Below, piece by piece: positions 1 to 6,410 of a stretch of 19,423 nt of DNA. The stretch comes from Vulcanisaeta sp. UBA163. Lineage in GTDB: Archaea; Thermoproteota; Thermoprotei; Thermoproteales; Thermocladiaceae. The stretch covers positions 3,307 to 22,729 of the forward strand of contig DAJV01000062.1 of assembly GCA_002496475.1 (NCBI GenBank). Reading direction: 5' to 3'. The stretch's first letter is position 1. Each line of letters opens with the position of its first letter. The translations under genes were made by a program, and so were the position numbers. The notes beneath the pieces were generated by a model, which was not told the origin of the DNA, did no database searches, and saw only the letters and a list, made by a program, of their open reading frames with translations.

Positions 1-1212
1 CAGGTACTCCACGGTCTCGGGAATGGCCATGTAACCGTCAGCGAAGGCCAGCGTGCTTATAGCGCCGGACTCAGCTGGTAATGGGTAAGCCACTATCCCG
101 TGACCAGTATCCACGAGACTAACTGGGTAAAGGGCCCTCCTACCCTTAGCACCATCAGCCCTAATGGCGAGCTTAGCCTTAATCTTAACCTCATCAACGC
201 CCATACAAAGCATCCTAGCCAATATTGGCTTAACTATTGTGTTAAATATCATTAACGCTGAACTTGGGTATCCAGGCAAACCAATAACCAACTTATTATC
301 TCTGGACACGGCAATGACTGTTGGCTTGCCGGGCTTCACCTGAAGGCCGTGGATTATTATACCAGGAGGCCCAACCCCATCAAGTACTCTATACGTTAAG
401 TCGGCAAGCCCTGCCGAGGTCCCACCTGATAAAAGCACTAAATCACTTATGCTCAACGCCCTATTCATGGCGTCCCTCATCTCATTAACTTTATCCCTGA
501 CAATACCCATGATAATTGGTTCAGCACCCATTGACCTAACTGCATGGGCGATCGTGTACGTGTTTATGTCGTAGATCTTACCACGACCTAACTCCTTACC
601 TGGGCTAACCAATTCATTACCCGTGGAAATTACTGCAACCCTAGGTCTCCTAAACACCTCAATCCTATCAATGCCCACTGCCGCTAGTAAACCAACCTCT
701 CTCTCCCTAATCACCGTGCATCTCCTGAGTATTAACTCGCCCATCATTACGTCAGAGCCTGCCGACATTACGTTCTCACCAGGTGTCACTGAGCGGTATA
801 TCATTAGCTCATCATCATTATGTTTCGTGTACTCAACCATGACTACGGCATTGGCACCAGGAGGCATTGGAGCACCGGTGGCTATCTCAACAGTCTCACC
901 GGAGTTAACCTGCGGTAACTCCTCAGCTCCAGTCTCCACATTACCAATAACCCTTAGCTTAATTGGGTTAAGTTCATCAGCTCCAAAAGTGTCCTCAGCC
1001 CTAACTGCGAAACCATCCATTGTCGCCCTATCGAATGGTGGTACATCAATTCGCGAGTACACATCCCTAGCCAAGACCCTTCCATAGCTATCCTCAATAT
1101 TAATGGTTTCCGTGCTCAGCGGCTCGATCCTAACAATGCTAAATACCTTACTTAATGCTTCCTCAGGTGTTAATAATTCATGAAATATGACTCTCTTATC
1201 CGCCTTAGTCAT
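1..1212 (-). CDS. moeA: Molybdopterin molybdenumtransferase MoeA (C-terminus cut by window edge)
   Basis: MoeA inserts molybdate (or tungstate) into adenylylated molybdopterin, the last step of molybdenum cofactor synthesis in the cytoplasm. I translated the minus strand from the ATG at 1212; the frame stays open for 404 codons to base 1. Family motifs appear in order: PPFDRATMDGFAV (about residues 58-70), TGAPMPPGANAVVM (112-125), the MoCF-fold motifs STGNEL (196-201) and LSGGTSAGLAD (261-271), and GLPGYPSS (311-318), followed by the start of the C-terminal beta-barrel domain IV. A single-domain MoeA is about 400 residues, so either the stop lies just outside or the protein carries the periplasmic-binding-protein-like extension seen in some archaeal MoeA proteins; the window cannot decide. 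A TATA-like box at 1234-1244 fits a leaderless transcript, and the gene is divergent from the VKOR gene. Confidence 0.95.
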   Translation of the reverse strand, partial: MTKADKRVIFHELLTPEEALSKVFSIVRIEPLSTETINIEDSYGRVLARDVYSRIDVPPFDRATMDGFAVRAEDTFGADELNPIKLRVIGNVETGAEELPQVNSGETVEIATGAPMPPGANAVVMVEYTKHNDDELMIYRSVTPGENVMSAGSDVMMGELILRRCTVIREREVGLLAAVGIDRIEVFRRPRVAVISTGNELVSPGKELGRGKIYDINTYTIAHAVRSMGAEPIIMGIVRDKVNEMRDAMNRALSISDLVLLSGGTSAGLADLTYRVLDGVGPPGIIIHGLQVKPGKPTVIAVSRDNKLVIGLPGYPSSALMIFNTIVKPILARMLCMGVDEVKIKAKLAIRADGAKGRRALYPVSLVDTGHGIVAYPLPAESGAISTLAFADGYMAIPETVEYL

Positions 1213-1233
1213 TAGGCGCTGCCATAATGCAGT

Positions 1234-1244
1234 ACTTTAATAAC
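1234..1244 (-). promoter_or_regulatory. Predicted TATA box of moeA
   Basis: On the minus strand this reads GTTATTAAAGT and is centred about 27 bp upstream of the moeA ATG, the spacing expected for a leaderless archaeal promoter. Position and composition only; no mapped transcript start. Confidence 0.5.
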
Positions 1245-1264
1245 TTATTATTTCATTAAAATCA

Positions 1265-1294
1265 GTGAGTTGTGCATTAATTGCACTGTGAGTT
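1265..1294. promoter_or_regulatory. Candidate operator: inverted repeat flanked by direct repeats
   Basis: GTGCA-TTAAT-TGCAC (1272-1286) is flanked on both sides by the heptamer GTGAGTT (1265-1271 and 1288-1294, start-to-start 23 bp, about two helical turns). The block ends one base before the predicted VKOR TATA element, where archaeal activators or repressors often bind. Function is inferred from position and symmetry. Confidence 0.35.
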
Positions 1295-1295
1295 C

Positions 1296-1305
1296 GATAT
1301 TTAAG
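1296..1305 (+). promoter_or_regulatory. Predicted TATA box of the VKOR gene
   Basis: GATATTTAAG is centred about 26 bp upstream of the GTG start at 1327, so the transcript would be leaderless. This supports the GTG start, since no ATG lies in frame nearby. Confidence 0.55.
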
Positions 1306-1326
1306 TGGAGTTAAGATTATGCAAAG

Positions 1327-1806
1327 GTGGGTAAGTTAGCTGGAACGTGGTTGGCGTTAATGCTGACCTTCTCATTAATAGGTCTGTTTGCATCATCCAT
1401 AGTCATATATACCTATTACTACCTACGTGAACTACCGCCACTCTGTACATCATTTAAATCCCCATTCCCCGGAATAACCATTGACTGCGAAAGAGTGCTC
1501 TCAAGTAAGTACTCAGACATAGGTGGTGTGCCGCTCGATTTACTTGCGGCGATTTGGTTCGTCATTAATATAATCCTCGTCCTATTGTACGACTTAGGGT
1601 CGGGTAATGCAGCTGCATTTGCCATTAATGCATTGTTTTACTGGAGGTTTCTCGGCATAATCGTTGTTCCGTACTTAATATTTGTGGAGGTTTACTTACT
1701 GAATGCCCTATGCGTCTATTGCACAATCATGCATGTAATGATAATAATAGACTTCACTGTGATAACGATATTTTTCACTAAGCTGAAAAGACCATTAAAG
1801 GCATGA
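1327..1806 (+). CDS. VKOR-family membrane thiol oxidase (disulfide bond formation)
   Basis: A 159-residue polytopic membrane protein of the vitamin K epoxide reductase family. Prokaryotic homologues reoxidise a thioredoxin-like partner and pass electrons to quinone, doing the job of DsbB. Hydrophobic segments lie at about 8-30, 69-89, 96-119 and 122-150, consistent with the four-helix VKOR bundle. The redox signature is present: the quinone-side CVYC pair (C129, C132) and two loop cysteines (C40, C54), with a conserved-looking serine/glycine region (SSKYSDIGGVP) after the second. The length matches the single-domain archaeal form without a fused thioredoxin domain, so a separate DsbA/thioredoxin-like partner is expected elsewhere. 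Start is GTG at 1327, placed by the TATA box. It converges on a HAD gene whose stop is only two bases away. Confidence 0.9.
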   Translation: MGKLAGTWLALMLTFSLIGLFASSIVIYTYYYLRELPPLCTSFKSPFPGITIDCERVLSSKYSDIGGVPLDLLAAIWFVINIILVLLYDLGSGNAAAFAINALFYWRFLGIIVVPYLIFVEVYLLNALCVYCTIMHVMIIIDFTVITIFFTKLKRPLKA

Positions 1807-1808
1807 AC

Positions 1809-2492
1809 TCATTGATTGAGTATAACCGGCAATGCCATTAGCGTATCCCTAATGCTTTTGAAGGAGTACGTGGGTGTCACCCCAGTTAGATCAATATTCC
1901 ATACATCCATTATATACATCAACCTCCTTTCCCAATCACCAATAAACACTGTAGTCAAGCCAAACTGGGCTGGGTAATAAACATCAAATAGGGGATTGTC
2001 GCCAATCATTACTTGGGCCCCGTCGAAGAATTCACGGCAATTCTTGGGACACCCAATTATGTCCGGAGTTCTTATGCCGTCAATGAACTTCACGAAGTTT
2101 AACTCCTTGATAACCACTTGTTGGTACTTATACATGCCATTGGTGGCGATGATGACCTTGCACCCTAAACCCTTGAGCACGTTGAGCATTTCCAAGGCGC
2201 CATCAAATGGCTTAAAGCCATGAACGTACTTGATCAACACCTCATTCACGTCAATACTGATTGAAACCCCGAACCTATGGGCAACCTCGGTAAATATATA
2301 ATCCCAGTCAAAGGCCCTTACGTTAAGTTTACGAAGCAATTCCCTACTGAGGTCCTTAGCCGCCCTATAAACAATTCGCCAATCAACACCAACCTTACCG
2401 CCTATTAACTCACTTATTTCCTGAAAAATAGGTTCCCAAGCCTCCAATGGCAATAATGTACCATCTAAGTCTACGAGAATCAACACAACCAC
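1809..2492 (-). CDS. HAD-superfamily hydrolase (probable phosphatase)
   Basis: A 227-residue HAD protein. Motif I is VDLDGTL with nucleophile D8 and acid/base D10, the arrangement of true phosphatases. A helical cap follows (about 15-95), then motif II IIATNG (T117), a possible motif III lysine (K150 in GCPKNC) and motif IV GDNPLFD (164-170). This is the subfamily I layout, close in appearance to phosphoglycolate-phosphatase-like proteins, but substrate cannot be read from sequence. Start is GTG at 2492; TATA-like sequence at 2510-2522 supports it. Its 3' end converges on the VKOR gene with a two-base gap, leaving no room for a separate terminator. Cysteines C148 and C152 flank motif III, which is unusual but of unknown meaning. 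Confidence 0.85.
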   Translation of the reverse strand: MVVLILVDLDGTLLPLEAWEPIFQEISELIGGKVGVDWRIVYRAAKDLSRELLRKLNVRAFDWDYIFTEVAHRFGVSISIDVNEVLIKYVHGFKPFDGALEMLNVLKGLGCKVIIATNGMYKYQQVVIKELNFVKFIDGIRTPDIIGCPKNCREFFDGAQVMIGDNPLFDVYYPAQFGLTTVFIGDWERRLMYIMDVWNIDLTGVTPTYSFKSIRDTLMALPVILNQ

Positions 2493-2509
2493 TGGTTAGG
2501 TTTAGTTCG

Positions 2510-2522
2510 CTTTAAGTATAAC
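2510..2522 (-). promoter_or_regulatory. Predicted TATA box of the HAD gene ending at 1809
   Basis: On the minus strand this includes TATACTTAAAG, centred about 24 bp upstream of the GTG start at 2492. It supports GTG as the real start of a leaderless message. Confidence 0.45.
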
Positions 2523-2577
2523 CCCGTTAGGTTTCACAGTGTTTCATGGTTATTCACCATAACCTTTCAGAGAATTC

Positions 2578-2590
2578 CTTATATCATAAA
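2578..2590 (+). promoter_or_regulatory. Predicted TATA box of the sequon-rich surface protein gene
   Basis: CTTATATCATAAA is centred about 26 bp upstream of the ATG at 2609, which favours that ATG over the second in-frame ATG at 2615. Confidence 0.55.
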
Positions 2591-2608
2591 TATTCAGTAT
2601 CATAGGCG

Positions 2609-3778
2609 ATGAATATGGAACCCAAGAACGGCATAGGAATTGTGTTAATAGCCACCGTACTGGTACTCTCACTAATACTTACCGTGGCACTAACAACACC
2701 TCTTCTAGCGCTGGGGTCCAGCAATGCCACGAACTCCACGGTCAATCTTAACGCCACATCGACATTAAATATTACAATCGCAAACACAACGACTTGTCCA
2801 CCTGGTCTATTAACAGCAGTACAGGTAAACCTTTACATTGATGACGAGTGGTTAATGAGGACTGGGACCAACATGAGCGGCGTCAACTTCACGTCATTTA
2901 TTGCAACTAATTCCACGGGTTTTAATACAACTGGAGTTAATGCCACATTCACGGGGTTCAACATAACCAGGTTTAACATGACTGCATTTAACATAACTAG
3001 TTTCAACTTAACACCCATCACTCTGCAGAATATTACTAATTACTATGTTAATAAGGGTGAATGCCTGCTTGCACTACAGTTCCTGGTACACCTCAGGCAT
3101 TACCTCGTCCACGAGTATGTGCTCGAGAAACACGTCGAGATCCTGAACAGGACACTAACATATAGGTTAATGCTCCTAAATGAAACACTGACAAGGCTTG
3201 AAAGGCAGGGATTGCTAAATAGTACCCAGGCGAGTGAGGTCTACGGTCTGTTGAAGGAATTAAAGGAGGCCCTGGCCTGTGGTAATTATTCCGAGGCAAT
3301 GGCTCTATTTAACGCATATAAGTCCTTAATTAATAATATAACTAATCAGTACTATGAGGAACAAAGGATTGGGGTTGCTAATAGGATTAATCATGAACTC
3401 GGGCATTATATTAAGCAGATAATTATGAAATCGAATAACCTCAACGATACTCTAGATCAGTTGGCCATACTTGATCATGAACTTAGTTCTTTGACAAACA
3501 TTACCGGGCTTAACATAACGAGCGTTAAGGAGTTACACGAGTTGTTTAAGGAATTAAGGGATGAGTATTCACTGGTGCAGGGTAATGCCACTGCCCAGTT
3601 GCAGTTATTGCAAATGCTTAAGCATGGGAAGGGATTCAATGACTGGATTAATGCAACACAGCAATTCGGCCAGGAAGCAAGGGGTTGGCAGTCACAGGGA
3701 CACGGGCAACAAGGCCATGGCCAGGGACAGCATGGGAATGGACATGGTAATGGCAAAGGCAAGGGCAATGGTAAATGA
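2609..3778 (+). CDS. Secreted/membrane-anchored sequon-rich surface protein, function unknown
   Basis: A 389-residue protein I do not recognise as a named family. It begins with a hydrophobic segment (about 9-35) that is a signal peptide or membrane anchor. The rest is predicted to be outside and carries 25 N-X-S/T sequons by my count. Residues 117-135 contain a strict five-residue repeat, xFN(I/M/L)T four times in a row (GFNIT, RFNMT, AFNIT, SFNLT), so a potential glycan falls on every repeat. Residues about 152-340 look helical and coiled-coil-like with many Leu/Glu/His. The tail (361-389) is Gly/His/Gln/Asn/Lys low-complexity, ending in alternating GNGK, which could bind metal or polyanions. 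Three cysteines (C63, C152, C224) are present. It sits directly upstream of a membrane-anchored winged-helix protein on the same strand, which may sense or regulate it. Confidence 0.8.
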   Translation: MNMEPKNGIGIVLIATVLVLSLILTVALTTPLLALGSSNATNSTVNLNATSTLNITIANTTTCPPGLLTAVQVNLYIDDEWLMRTGTNMSGVNFTSFIATNSTGFNTTGVNATFTGFNITRFNMTAFNITSFNLTPITLQNITNYYVNKGECLLALQFLVHLRHYLVHEYVLEKHVEILNRTLTYRLMLLNETLTRLERQGLLNSTQASEVYGLLKELKEALACGNYSEAMALFNAYKSLINNITNQYYEEQRIGVANRINHELGHYIKQIIMKSNNLNDTLDQLAILDHELSSLTNITGLNITSVKELHELFKELRDEYSLVQGNATAQLQLLQMLKHGKGFNDWINATQQFGQEARGWQSQGHGQQGHGQGQHGNGHGNGKGKGNGK

Positions 3779-3787
3779 ACGCACTCT

Positions 3788-3850
3788 TTGTAAAAATGTT
3801 AAATTTTTCTAGATTCTATTTCCCATTTTTCTCATTCTATTTCTTCTCAC
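3788..3850 (+). terminator. Probable T-rich archaeal terminator after the surface protein gene
   Basis: Downstream of the stop at 3778 the plus strand is unusually T/C-rich, with repeated T runs (around 3804-3808, 3819-3821, 3826-3830, 3840-3842) and the nonamer ATTCTATTT twice (3813-3821, 3834-3842). Archaeal intrinsic termination typically occurs at such T tracts without a hairpin. Confidence 0.45.
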
Positions 3851-3870
3851 TTTAACGAATAAATTAATAA

Positions 3871-3880
3871 GGTTTTTAAG
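3871..3880 (+). promoter_or_regulatory. Predicted TATA box of the membrane winged-helix gene
   Basis: GGTTTTTAAG is centred about 28 bp upstream of the ATG at 3905. An in-frame TTG at 3881 would lie directly on the TATA box and cannot be on a message made from it, so the ATG is preferred. Confidence 0.5.
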
Positions 3881-3904
3881 TTGGGATATCTAATTGAAAC
3901 CATA

Positions 3905-4789
3905 ATGTCGTTAACAGCATTAATAGTTACGGTATTCATATATCTATTCAGCAACAACTCATTAGTTAGCATAAACGTTACAGCTACACAAAACGTGGCT
4001 TTTATCAACATTACATTACCCGTAGAACCATTAGGGCCAGTAATTGTGCAGAACTCGAGTGGTTCAACAATATCGGCAATGCTCATAGGTGGTAACTTAA
4101 TAATACCTGTTTTTGGTAATGGTTCATTCACGGTTGAGTATACGCCGTTAATTACGGTTTTACAAAATGAATCTTTAGTCGTGAATGTATCATCACAGTA
4201 TCCCATAAATCTATTCGTAAGTAACAATGTATTGTTGACGCAGGTTCCGGTAAACTTAATAATAAACTTCACAAAGGTCAACAATGGGATCATGTTGCAG
4301 TTGACGCCTGGCAATTATTCAATAGGTTTCATACCTGAGACACCCATGATCATGAAAAATAAAACCATCATAAGTAATTCAAGTGGTAGTACGGGAGTTA
4401 GCACGGCGACTAATCAATCAACTACGCCAGGCAAACTAGGACAGGGTGCCGTATTTCCTGGGCTTGGCGCCATGATTTACTATATCATTGCAGTGGTTAT
4501 AGCCGCTATCTCTGTGCTGCTGATCTACTTATTCGTAATTAGGCATAGAGGAACTGAGGTGAACCCAGTAATAGTTGAGGGTTTAAATCCAACTGATAGG
4601 GATGTTCTTAGGGCATTAATGGATATGAATGGGGATGCGTATCAATCAGATCTACAGAGAAAATTGAATTTGCCAAAGGCAACCCTCTGGAGAGCGATAA
4701 GGAGACTGGAGAATAGTGGGTATGTGCAGGTAATCAAGGAGGGTAGGGTAAATAGGATTAAACTTATTAGGAAACCTAAGCTTGATTAA
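3905..4789 (+). CDS. Membrane-anchored one-component regulator: outside beta-rich domain, inside winged HTH
   Basis: A 294-residue protein. An N-terminal hydrophobic segment (1-16) is a signal or anchor; residues about 20-150 are beta-rich with many sequons (for example N24, N35, N88, N94, N121, N137), resembling Ig-like ectodomains; a Ser/Thr/Asn linker (about 151-178) follows; a second membrane helix spans about 190-212, ending in VIRHRG. The cytoplasmic part (225-288) is a MarR/ArsR-like winged helix: NPTDRDVLRALMDMNG, then the HTH YQSDLQRKLNLPKATLWRAI, then the wing VIKEGRVNRIKLI. Archaea have a family of such membrane-bound HTH proteins, mostly uncharacterised. The arrangement implies extracellular sensing coupled directly to DNA binding, plausibly on the adjacent surface-protein promoter. 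Its stop interlocks with that of arfA on the opposite strand. Confidence 0.8.
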   Translation: MSLTALIVTVFIYLFSNNSLVSINVTATQNVAFINITLPVEPLGPVIVQNSSGSTISAMLIGGNLIIPVFGNGSFTVEYTPLITVLQNESLVVNVSSQYPINLFVSNNVLLTQVPVNLIINFTKVNNGIMLQLTPGNYSIGFIPETPMIMKNKTIISNSSGSTGVSTATNQSTTPGKLGQGAVFPGLGAMIYYIIAVVIAAISVLLIYLFVIRHRGTEVNPVIVEGLNPTDRDVLRALMDMNGDAYQSDLQRKLNLPKATLWRAIRRLENSGYVQVIKEGRVNRIKLIRKPKLD

Positions 4790-5493
4790 CGTTCAATTAG
4801 TACGAGAACCCCATACTTGCCCTGTTGCCTAAGGCTGTCAAGCGCCTCCGTAGCTAATTTCATTGCCCTCCTACCATTGCTAGCAATCCCAACTCCTACC
4901 CTTGCATTTATTAATTCAGATAATGGACTTAGGTCCTTCTCCCTTATCGTTGGTGTTACTATTGATATTATATTATCACCGCCCAGGTACAGTGTTATAC
5001 CACCATATGGCGCCAGGTATAGTCTAACCTGGTTAATAACATTCCATATATGCTCATATAGTTGATAACTCGAGGTCCACTCGGTACTGGATGTTGAGTC
5101 CACGAGGTCTATGTGGGCCATGGCCACTAAATCATCATTAACACCACCAATCAGTGACTCCCAGGGTCCAGCCCTTATGGCTAATTTAAAGGCCTCCTTC
5201 TCTGCTACCCTGGGATTAGCATCAGCATACGTACCGCTTGATAGTGGGACTGGGCTGTACTCGCCGAGGTTCTTGACTATGTTCATTAACTCCTCCTTAT
5301 TCATTCCATTGGTTATTGCAAATAAATAGTCATACCTAAGTGGATGCGCCCAGGCATTGGCCTTGGAGAATTCATTGATCAATTCCCTATGTAATTGCGC
5401 TTGTATTCCCTGTATTATGTGCTCTCTGTCTGGACCAAGTGTTTCAGTCCACTCCCTATACCCAATTAGCCTGATTATTGTTACTTGAACCAA
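4786..5493 (-). CDS. arfA: GTP cyclohydrolase III (ArfA)
   Basis: GTP cyclohydrolase III opens GTP to 2-amino-5-formylamino-6-ribosylamino-4(3H)-pyrimidinone 5'-phosphate plus pyrophosphate, the archaeal first step toward riboflavin and the deazaflavin of F420. In a 235-residue reading the family hallmarks are VQVTIIRLIGYREWTE (2-16), RYDYLFAITNG (53-63), HIDLVDST (127-134) and YLGGDN (169-174); the last two are the paired metal-binding motifs that resemble nucleotide cyclase palm domains. The open frame extends back to 5625 but those extra residues are hydrophobic and unlike the family. The TTG at 5493 is placed exactly where the family starts and about 25 bp from a TATA-like GGTTTAAG, so I chose it. 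It is divergent from a HAD gene across 97 bp. Confidence 0.9.
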   Translation of the reverse strand: MVQVTIIRLIGYREWTETLGPDREHIIQGIQAQLHRELINEFSKANAWAHPLRYDYLFAITNGMNKEELMNIVKNLGEYSPVPLSSGTYADANPRVAEKEAFKLAIRAGPWESLIGGVNDDLVAMAHIDLVDSTSSTEWTSSYQLYEHIWNVINQVRLYLAPYGGITLYLGGDNIISIVTPTIREKDLSPLSELINARVGVGIASNGRRAMKLATEALDSLRQQGKYGVLVLIER

Positions 5494-5512
5494 AGGTTTA
5501 GCACCGTGACCT

Positions 5513-5529
5513 AACTTAAACCTTAAGTT
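5513..5529. promoter_or_regulatory. Interrupted palindrome overlapping the predicted arfA TATA box
   Basis: AACTTAA-ACC-TTAAGTT is a perfect 7-bp inverted repeat with a 3-bp centre. Its left arm and centre cover the minus-strand TATA-like GGTTTAAG (5515-5522) that serves the TTG start at 5493. A protein bound here would block TBP; this is inference from symmetry in an A/T-rich region, where such repeats also arise by chance. Confidence 0.35.
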
Positions 5530-5557
5530 TAAAAACATAACCTTCAGGTGAAAAAGA

Positions 5558-5568
5558 ATACTTAAAAT
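5558..5568 (+). promoter_or_regulatory. Predicted TATA box of the HAD gene at 5591
   Basis: ATACTTAAAAT is centred about 27 bp upstream of the ATG at 5591. The alternative in-frame ATG at 5570 lies against this box, which argues for 5591. Confidence 0.5.
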
Positions 5569-5590
5569 AATGCTGTACCAAGTGAATATA

Positions 5591-6361
5591 ATGAGTCTGA
5601 GGGTTGTAACATTTGATGTATACAATACATTAATAAACTATGGCAAGGAGCTAATGGAGGAAATAACAATAAATATAACCAAGTACTTAAAATCGCTGAA
5701 TATTGAGGCTCATTTTGACCACGTATATGAGACATACGTAGGATTAGACAGAGAGATTAGGCTTAGGAGAGTTGTGGAAATGACGTACGTACCACCCATG
5801 GATAACGTGAGGACGTTCCTTGAGAGACTAACACGTAAATACAATGTTAAGCCTAACGAGAGGATTGTTATGGACATAGCCAACATAATAGCCAGTACAT
5901 TACTTGGGTCAAGTAATGTTAAGCCCAATGAGGATGCGCAGTATGTATTAATGGAGATGAAGAGAGACGGGTTCATGATTGGTGTAATATCCAATGTCAT
6001 ATTCTGGAGTAGTTCAGTGACCAGGAAATTATTGGATAAGTACGGCATGAGTAGGCTCATTGACGTTCAAGTCTATGCCGATGAAGTTGGCAGGGCTAAA
6101 CCACACCCAGCGATTTTTGAACGTGCATACTCATTACTCACCCATGGTGCTGAACCAGATGTCGCCGTGCATGTGGGGGATGGATTTAAGGAGGACTTGC
6201 TTGGTGCCATGCTTGATGATATAATAGGGGTTTACGTAGATAGGGATGGTTCATTAATCAGCGGCGGCAGCCCAGCAGAGCTAATTAGGTGTAGGGCATA
6301 CGCCGTTAGGAGGCTTAAGGAGACGTTGTTGATACCGCACATTATTTCTAGTTGCTCATAA
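5591..6361 (+). CDS. HAD-superfamily hydrolase, DxYNT variant
   Basis: A 256-residue HAD protein. Motif I is TFDVYNTL: the nucleophile D9 is present, but the residue two further on is Y11 rather than the usual acid/base aspartate. That variant is typical of 2-haloacid dehalogenase-like and related archaeal HAD proteins. An alpha-helical cap follows (about 18-105), then motif II GVISN (S134), motif III GRAKPHPAIF (K170) and motif IV VGDGFKEDLLGA (196-206). Whether it is a phosphatase, a dehalogenase or a reduced-activity homologue cannot be settled here. It is divergent from arfA, so a role in flavin metabolism is conceivable. Start at 5591 is chosen from the TATA box and because motif I then begins at residue 7, normal for the family. 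Confidence 0.85.
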   Translation: MSLRVVTFDVYNTLINYGKELMEEITINITKYLKSLNIEAHFDHVYETYVGLDREIRLRRVVEMTYVPPMDNVRTFLERLTRKYNVKPNERIVMDIANIIASTLLGSSNVKPNEDAQYVLMEMKRDGFMIGVISNVIFWSSSVTRKLLDKYGMSRLIDVQVYADEVGRAKPHPAIFERAYSLLTHGAEPDVAVHVGDGFKEDLLGAMLDDIIGVYVDRDGSLISGGSPAELIRCRAYAVRRLKETLLIPHIISSCS

Positions 6362-6380
6362 TTATCCTGGAAGAAAACAA

Positions 6381-6389
6381 TTTAATTAG
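6381..6389 (+). promoter_or_regulatory. Predicted TATA box of the YkgJ-like gene
   Basis: TTTAATTAG is centred about 26 bp upstream of the GTG at 6411, supporting that start and an independent promoter 20 bp after the preceding stop. Confidence 0.5.
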
Positions 6390-6410
6390 TTAGTTCAAGG
6401 TGATGAACCC

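Noticed and set aside
623..1087. Plus-strand 154-codon open frame
   Set aside because: It is antisense to moeA, whose minus-strand translation shows all family motifs; the plus frame has a Ser/Thr/Pro-rich composition typical of a shadow frame.
1288..1300. GTTCGAT-like string resembling a tRNA T-loop
   Set aside because: The following bases do not complete GTTCRANNC and no acceptor or anticodon stems can be formed; no tRNA gene was found anywhere in the window.
3392..3406. HELGH (residues 262-266 of the surface protein), matching the HExxH metalloprotease motif
   Set aside because: It sits within a long coiled-coil-like helical region with no identifiable third zinc ligand or protease fold, so it is most likely coincidental.
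3847..4314. Minus-strand 155-codon open frame
   Set aside because: Shadow of the membrane winged-helix gene; no promoter, no domain.
5494..5625. Upstream extension of the arfA open frame (44 extra codons to 5625)
   Set aside because: The added residues are hydrophobic, unlike the GTP cyclohydrolase III family, overlap the divergent HAD gene and cover both predicted promoters.
6400..6406. GTGATGA, a C/D-box sRNA box C match (also seen near 7430 and 11323)
   Set aside because: No box D (CTGA) at suitable spacing and no C'/D' pair; the matches lie at or in coding sequence.
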